The notes under the pieces were generated by a model. That model was not told the DNA's origin, searched no databases, and worked only from the letters and a program-made list of their open reading frames with translations. From Comamonadaceae bacterium (GTDB taxonomy: Bacteria > Pseudomonadota > Gammaproteobacteria > Burkholderiales > Burkholderiaceae_C), in NCBI GenBank assembly GCA_947460165.1, contig CANHKH010000071.1:1-10698 (forward strand): 10,698 bases of DNA, written 5' to 3'. Position numbers and translations under genes: made by a program. Below are positions 7,141 through 10,698 of this stretch, piece by piece. Position 1 is the stretch's first letter. Every line of letters starts with the position of its first letter.

Positions 7141-7508
7141 CAGGGAAGGCGCAGCCCGGTGTGCAGGTCAAAGTAGTGCACGCAGTCAGGCCGGGGGCTG
7201 GCACTGAAGTGCTGGCCGGGCACAGGCGAGGCCACCGCTTCGTCCAGCCGCACATGCTCCAGGCGTTCGGCGCCCAACAGTTCCACGGTGTCGGCTTGCA
7301 AGCTCCAGCCCTCGCCCGGAGTGAGTGGCAAGTGCTCAGGGCGTAGGCCCAAGATTGGGCCTGCCGGTGTGCCCGGCGCGTGGCGCAGCAGGTTCATGGG
7401 TGGCGAGCCCATGAAGTTGGCCACCAAGTTCCAGGTGTCCCAGCCATGAGCACCACAGACTGCGCCGCCAAGGCGCCCATGTCCAGCCCTTTGAATTCGT
7501 CTATCCAT
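7140..7508 (-). pseudogene. ugpC: ugpC remnant: C-terminal part of the glycerol-3-phosphate ABC transporter ATPase
   Basis: From about base 7427 down to the stop at 7140-7142, some 95 residues match the C-terminal regulatory (TOBE/OB-fold) part of UgpC: LVANFMGSPPMNLL, ILGLRPEHLPL, DTVELLGAERL and a terminal VHYFDLHTGLRLP. A full UgpC is about 355-365 residues; the Walker A, signature and Walker B segments that energise import are absent. The open frame can start at ATG 7506-7508, but its first 27 residues do not look like UgpC. A second minus-strand frame just upstream reads LAAQSVVLMAG (about 7445-7480), which faintly resembles the LAxRVVVMxxG segment that precedes this part in UgpC and would imply a deletion plus frameshift near 7435. 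The product cannot be an active transporter ATPase. Its stop overlaps the ugpQ start. Confidence 0.8.
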
Positions 7509-7836
7509 GACGTCGGCAATTTGTGGCGCACGATGTTGCTCAAACGCTGGAGAGGGGTCTCGTGCGTAAAACTTTGATTCTAGATTTTTTGTGTTTCAGC
7601 CCAGTGACACCGCCTGGGTGAGTCCGCTTGCAGTGGCGGGAAAAAGGGCTTGCTTTGCAATTCTTGAGAAATCTCTGACTCTTTCAATGAGCAACTCTAG
7701 GAAGATGAGCTCATAGTCTGCGGGCGCGTCTTTGGGTCTATCCCTGCCGCATGTGCTCACCCCAGGTGGCTGGTACGTCAAGTTTTATTTCGTTGACCCG
7801 GACACAGTATTCATCAGCGTCCACAGGTAAAGCTCC
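7509..7836. other. Gene-poor stretch between ugpC remnant and zinc-ribbon gene
   Basis: No convincing intact gene lies here. It is visibly richer in A and T than its flanks, for example around 7568-7595. On the minus strand an open stretch from about 7578 to 7440 (SFTHETPLQRLSNIVRH and onwards) has protein-like composition but no ATG and no recognised family. On the plus strand a broken frame ends at 7830 (listed separately). A 61-codon minus-strand frame at 7596-7781 is the opposite-strand shadow of that region and is not called. No tRNA, CRISPR or IS ends were seen. Confidence 0.5.
7570..7830 (+). pseudogene. Possible decayed toxin-like frame upstream of zinc-ribbon gene
   Basis: This plus-strand frame has no ATG at its 5' end and is interrupted by a TAG at 7714-7716, then runs to TAA at 7828-7830, 6 bases before the next ATG. 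Its last part reads PHVLTPGGWYVKFYFVD and ends FISVHR. This recalls the C-terminal strand pattern of MqsR-type toxins (HVP...LYVKF...LSFKEK), and KSLTL...NSRK before the TAG faintly resembles their KSMT region. The short gap to an antitoxin-like gene is what a toxin-antitoxin operon would show. The similarity is weak and judged by eye; it may simply be non-coding sequence. Confidence 0.25.
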
Positions 7837-8451
7837 ATGAATTTTTATTACAAAGGTCATCACAGCCGGGCCATGTGTTCATCGTGCAAGGCCATGCGCC
7901 CCACCACGTTTGACTACCGAGACATGCCTTTTTCAGACGGATCAGGGACGGTGGCTGACGTTTTAGTGGGCGTGTGCCAAGTCTGCGACGAGGCCGTTCA
8001 AATTCCAGCGCAGTCCATGGCTGCCATCAGCAAGTCAAGCCCCAAGGCCACGCAATCTTTGGAAGCCATGTTTCCAGCGCCCTACTTGGAGTTGCTGGAC
8101 CTGGCCTGTTACAAAATTGATCCTCAAGCCCCTGCCCACCTGCGCAAAGGTTTGCTCCTTTTCTACATTCACCGCGTCGCTCAAGGCGCATTGGACCGAA
8201 GCTCTCTGTCAGGCATGCTCAAAGCATTGGAAGCGCGAACGGCCTTGAAATCCCCAGTGCGCAAGCGCTTGTCCATGAAAGTGCCCGAGCGACAACAGGC
8301 TCAATTGGCGGCCATTGCCGAATCCACCGGCTTGAAAAAAACCGACGTGCTGCGCGCTGTGCTCGGCTTCATCGAGGAAGACATCGTGCAAGAGCGCTCC
8401 CCCGAGTTGCTCAGGCAAATGCAAGAGTTCTCGGTGCTGGCAGCCGGCTGA
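7837..8451 (+). CDS. Unrecognised zinc-ribbon protein with C-terminal ribbon-helix-helix-like segment
   Basis: A 204-residue protein that I do not recognise as a named gene. Near the N-terminus, CSSC (Cys14, Cys17) and CQVC (Cys47, Cys50) form a four-cysteine zinc ribbon; the spacing and the GVCQVCDEAV ending resemble the N-terminal domain of MqsA/YgiT antitoxins, though DUF4145-type proteins also start this way. Residues about 70-130 look helical (APYLELLDLACY, LLLFYIHRVAQGALD). From Lys143, KRLSMKVPERQQAQLAAIAE then STGLKKTDVLRAVLGFIEED has the beta-helix-helix pattern of ribbon-helix-helix DNA-binding domains found in antitoxins. MqsA is about 131 residues with an Xre-type helix-turn-helix instead, so this would be a different architecture. 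The start ATG follows AGG at 7825-7827, a weak ribosome binding site. A role as a DNA-binding regulator or antitoxin is inferred, with no toxin partner intact next to it. Confidence 0.7.
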   Translation: MNFYYKGHHSRAMCSSCKAMRPTTFDYRDMPFSDGSGTVADVLVGVCQVCDEAVQIPAQSMAAISKSSPKATQSLEAMFPAPYLELLDLACYKIDPQAPAHLRKGLLLFYIHRVAQGALDRSSLSGMLKALEARTALKSPVRKRLSMKVPERQQAQLAAIAESTGLKKTDVLRAVLGFIEEDIVQERSPELLRQMQEFSVLAAG

Positions 8452-8576
8452 TCGGGCTCTGCGCGCGCCTTTGCCAAATGGTTCAAGACACCACCATTTC
8501 CCTCCATCCTTGAGATGAATCTCGCCAAGGGCAAGAGCAAGAGGCTGTGTCACCCGCGTGGGCCTCCAGCCTCAGC

Positions 8577-8596
8577 CCCCTTGCCTGGCGAAGGGG
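8577..8596. terminator. Hairpin between convergent genes, possible bidirectional terminator
   Basis: CCCCTT (8577-8582) pairs with AAGGGG (8591-8596) around an eight-base GCCTGGCG segment that can itself pair further. It lies in the 174-base gap between the converging zinc-ribbon gene and the solute-binding protein gene. No clear T-run follows on either strand, so its function as a terminator is uncertain. Confidence 0.3.
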
Positions 8597-8625
8597 ACCC
8601 AGCCTGTATGCGCTGGCCGCCCGGC

Positions 8626-9594
8626 TCAGTCGGGCTTGATGTTGCGCGAGCGGATCACCGGCCCCCATCGCACGAGCTCAGACTGCAGGTAGGCCCCCAT
8701 CTCGGCGCGTGACATGGGCCGAGGGTCTGTGCCGGTGCGGCTGATTGCTTCGGTGACTTCGCGCATGTCCATCACCGCGCGTATGTCCTGGTGAATGCGT
8801 TGCTGCAGCGCCTCGGGGGTGGCGCTGGGGATGAACAGGCCGAACCAGCCACCGGCCTCGAACTGGGCGAGGGCCGGGATGCCGGCTTTGCTGATGGGCG
8901 GCACCTGGGGCATGCGTGGGTTGGGCGCCGAGTAGCCGTGGCCCAGCACCTTGAGCTTGCCGGTGGCCACATGGGCCATGGTGGCGGGAGAGTCGAACAA
9001 GGCGTCGACCTGGCCGCCCAGCAAATCGTTGATGGCCGGACCGTTGCCCTTGTAGGGGATGTGCACGATCTGCAGACCCGCCATGTCGGCAAACTGCTCG
9101 GCCGCAATGTGCGGGCTGGAGGCATTGCCCGAGGAGGCAAAAGTCAGCTTGCCCGGGTTGGCGCGTCCGTAGGCGATCAGCTCAGCAAGTGAATTCACCG
9201 GCAAGCTGGCGCGCACATAAAGCACGCTGGGGCTGTCTGAGACCATGGCCAGCGGCGCCAAGGCCTTGGGGTCGTAAGGCAGGCTGGGCAGCATGATCTG
9301 GTTGCCGATGTAGCCAAAGGCTGTGAGCAGCAGGGTGTGGCCGTCGCCGGCCGCGCGCGCCACATGGGCCGTGCCTATGGTGGTGCCGCCACCGGCGCGG
9401 TTTTCCACCACCACGCTTTGGCCCCAGCGTTCGGCCAGGCGCGGTGCCAGCACGCGGGCCACCACGTCGGTCAGGCCGCCGGCGGCATAGGGCACGACCA
9501 GGGTCACGGGCCGGTTGGGGAATGTTTGCGCCTGGGCAGCGGAGGCGAACACGGTGGCCGCAGCGAGGCCGGCGAGCAGGAGTCTTCTTTGCAT
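8626..9594 (-). CDS. Bug/TctC-family periplasmic solute-binding protein
   Basis: A 322-residue tripartite-tricarboxylate-transporter receptor, the usual length for the Bug family that is strongly expanded in Burkholderiales. The first 22 residues (MQRRLLLAGLAAATVFASAA plus QA) form a signal peptide with a likely cleavage after AQA, so it acts in the periplasm. Family marks follow: FPNRPVTLVVPYAAGGLTD with the ligand loop, VVENRAGGGTTIGTAHVA, LTFASSGNASSPHIAAEQF, IPYKGNGPAINDLLGGQVD and a C-terminal segment with PEALQQRIHQDI. Bug proteins bind carboxylates such as aromatic acids, dicarboxylates or amino acids; the ligand cannot be told here. No TctA or TctB membrane subunits are in view, which is common for Bug orphans. 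It lies 26 bases downstream of the alkyl sulfatase gene on the same strand, with no good ribosome binding site, so joint transcription is likely. Confidence 0.92.
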   Translation of the reverse strand: MQRRLLLAGLAAATVFASAAQAQTFPNRPVTLVVPYAAGGLTDVVARVLAPRLAERWGQSVVVENRAGGGTTIGTAHVARAAGDGHTLLLTAFGYIGNQIMLPSLPYDPKALAPLAMVSDSPSVLYVRASLPVNSLAELIAYGRANPGKLTFASSGNASSPHIAAEQFADMAGLQIVHIPYKGNGPAINDLLGGQVDALFDSPATMAHVATGKLKVLGHGYSAPNPRMPQVPPISKAGIPALAQFEAGGWFGLFIPSATPEALQQRIHQDIRAVMDMREVTEAISRTGTDPRPMSRAEMGAYLQSELVRWGPVIRSRNIKPD

Positions 9595-9620
9595 AGGGCG
9601 GTAGGTGGGTGGAGGCCGGC

Positions 9621-10698
9621 TCAGGGCTCGGCCACATTGAACATGGGGGAGAAGGTTTCCAGAGTATGGGCCCAGGCGCGCAGCACGGCCCGGTCACCGT
9701 CCACCTGCAGCGAGCCGTTGTCGATGGCGGCCAGCATCGCGCCTGGCTGGAGCAGCTCGGCCAGTTGCTGGCGGGGCGTGCGGATGTGGGCATCGGCCGC
9801 GCCGGCATGGCGGCCCGGCACATGGCTCAGGGCGCCGTTGGACAGCGTCAGCCGCTGCGTCTGGCTGCTGCCGTCGTCCTCAAGCAGGGTCCAGTTCCAG
9901 CGGGCCTGCAGATCCTGGGCCTGCTCGCCGTTGATGCGAATGGCCAAGAACTCCAAAAAGCGCGCCAGCGGCATCAGGGCCAGCATGTCGCCGCTGATGG
10001 GCAAGGTCTGGTGCGCCTGGCCTGCCGGTGGCGAGCGCAACTCCTGCGCGGCCAGCAGGTAGCTGTTGCGCCAGGTGCTGGACTCGCTTTGGTAGCCCAG
10101 TTGCTCCAGGGCGTCGGCATGCAGCGCCCGCGCGGCGGCATGGCCGGGCTCGGCAAACACCACATGCTTGAGCACCCGCACCACCCAGCGGAACTCGCCG
10201 GCCTCAAAGTCCTGGCGCGCGCGCTCGACCACGCGATCGGCCCCGCCCATGTAGTCCAGCAGGCGCCGGCCCTCGTCCTCGGGCGTGAGCGGGTGCAGGT
10301 TGGCCGGGTTGCCGTCGTAAGGCCCCAGGTAGTGCGCGTAGATGGCCGCCACGTTGTGCACCACCGCGCCGTAATAGCCGCGCGCAAACCACTGGCGCGA
10401 CAGCCCGTTGGGCAGCAGCAGGCGCTCGCCAATCTCGGTGGGCGTGAGGCCGTGGCTGGCCAGGCGCAGGGTTTGGTCGTGCAAAAAGCGGTACATGTCG
10501 CGCTGACCGCCCACGAACTCGGCGATGCGTTCGGCGCCCCACACCGGCCACTGGTGCTGGGCATACACCACGTCGACCTCGGGCACAAAGCCTTGCAGCG
10601 CCTCGTCCAGGTAGCGCGACCAGGCCAGCGCGTCGCGCGTCTTGGCGCCGCGCAGCGGACACAGGTTGTGCATGGTGTGGCAGATGTTCTCGGCCAGG
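9621..10698 (-). CDS. SdsA1-like alkyl sulfatase, C-terminal part (5' end outside window)
   Basis: The last 358 residues of a class III alkyl sulfatase (SdsA1/BDS1 type), which releases sulfate from primary alkyl sulfates such as dodecyl sulfate with a binuclear zinc site on an MBL fold. The frame is open to the window edge; ATG 10673 is internal. LAENICHTMHN holds the expected zinc-ligand Glu, and AQHQWPVWG, with its His 45 residues later, matches the spacing of two zinc ligands in SdsA1 (Glu299 and His344, recalled from the literature). Then come the dimerisation domain (LTPTEIGERLLLPNGLSRQW, ARGYYGAVVHNVAAIYAHYLG) and an SCP2-like C-terminal domain (ARFLEFLAIRINGEQA). The estimated full length, about 654, agrees with SdsA1 (658). 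The HxHxDH motif and any signal peptide lie outside the window. It appears to be co-transcribed with the Bug protein gene. Confidence 0.9.
   Translation of the reverse strand, partial: LAENICHTMHNLCPLRGAKTRDALAWSRYLDEALQGFVPEVDVVYAQHQWPVWGAERIAEFVGGQRDMYRFLHDQTLRLASHGLTPTEIGERLLLPNGLSRQWFARGYYGAVVHNVAAIYAHYLGPYDGNPANLHPLTPEDEGRRLLDYMGGADRVVERARQDFEAGEFRWVVRVLKHVVFAEPGHAAARALHADALEQLGYQSESSTWRNSYLLAAQELRSPPAGQAHQTLPISGDMLALMPLARFLEFLAIRINGEQAQDLQARWNWTLLEDDGSSQTQRLTLSNGALSHVPGRHAGAADAHIRTPRQQLAELLQPGAMLAAIDNGSLQVDGDRAVLRAWAHTLETFSPMFNVAEP

Noticed and set aside
7596..7781. 61-residue minus-strand open frame (ends TASGLTQAVSLG)
   Set aside because: No recognised motif or good ribosome binding site; it lies opposite the broken toxin-like frame and may be chance.
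7793..7813. TTGACC and TATTCA as a promoter for the zinc-ribbon gene
   Set aside because: The spacing is only 9 bases, far short of the 16-18 needed for a sigma-70 promoter.
9337..10062. A 241-codon plus-strand open frame opposite the Bug and sulfatase genes
   Set aside because: Both minus-strand genes carry strong family motifs across this stretch; the plus frame is compositional shadow.

Overview
This window looks like a chromosomal segment of a betaproteobacterium of the order Burkholderiales, most likely family Comamonadaceae. The inference rests on high GC, tightly packed genes, a Bug/TctC-type periplasmic binding protein, a UgpC-UgpQ pair and a CoA-linked catabolic cluster with two MaoC proteins. 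Family assignments come from reading motifs; no database search was run.

Region 1 (1-6219, plus strand) is a compact catabolic operon of seven genes: the C-terminal end of an HMG-CoA-lyase-like enzyme, two small MaoC-type hot-dog dehydratases, a CaiC-like acyl-CoA ligase, a GlcD/VAO-type FAD oxidoreductase, a metallo-beta-lactamase-fold hydrolase and an Asp/Glu/hydantoin-racemase-like protein. Gaps are only a few bases, or 4-base overlaps (GTGA, ATGA), except for a 39-base gap holding a small terminator-like hairpin between the ligase and the FAD enzyme. Read as a pathway, the genes could open a lactone or ester, epimerise and oxidise the product, attach CoA, hydrate a branched enoyl-CoA and split it by a retro-Claisen/aldol-type lyase step. 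The substrate cannot be read from the sequence.

Region 2 (6220-7508) starts with a convergent gap carrying a long imperfect inverted repeat. It is followed on the minus strand by an intact ugpQ (cytosolic glycerophosphodiester phosphodiesterase) and, directly upstream of it, a decayed ugpC that keeps only its C-terminal regulatory part. The ATPase domain is gone, so ugpQ has become an orphan.

Region 3 (7509-8451) is a less dense stretch with a possible broken toxin-like frame, ending 6 bases before a plus-strand gene for an unusual protein: an N-terminal four-cysteine zinc ribbon, a helical middle and a C-terminal ribbon-helix-helix-like segment. This arrangement resembles a toxin-antitoxin locus whose toxin has decayed, and is the most novel-looking part of the window.

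Region 4 (8452-10698, minus strand) holds a Bug-family solute-binding protein with a signal peptide and, 26 bases upstream of it, the C-terminal two-thirds or less of an SdsA1-like alkyl sulfatase that runs off the window end. The pair may handle sulfated surfactants or related carboxylates.
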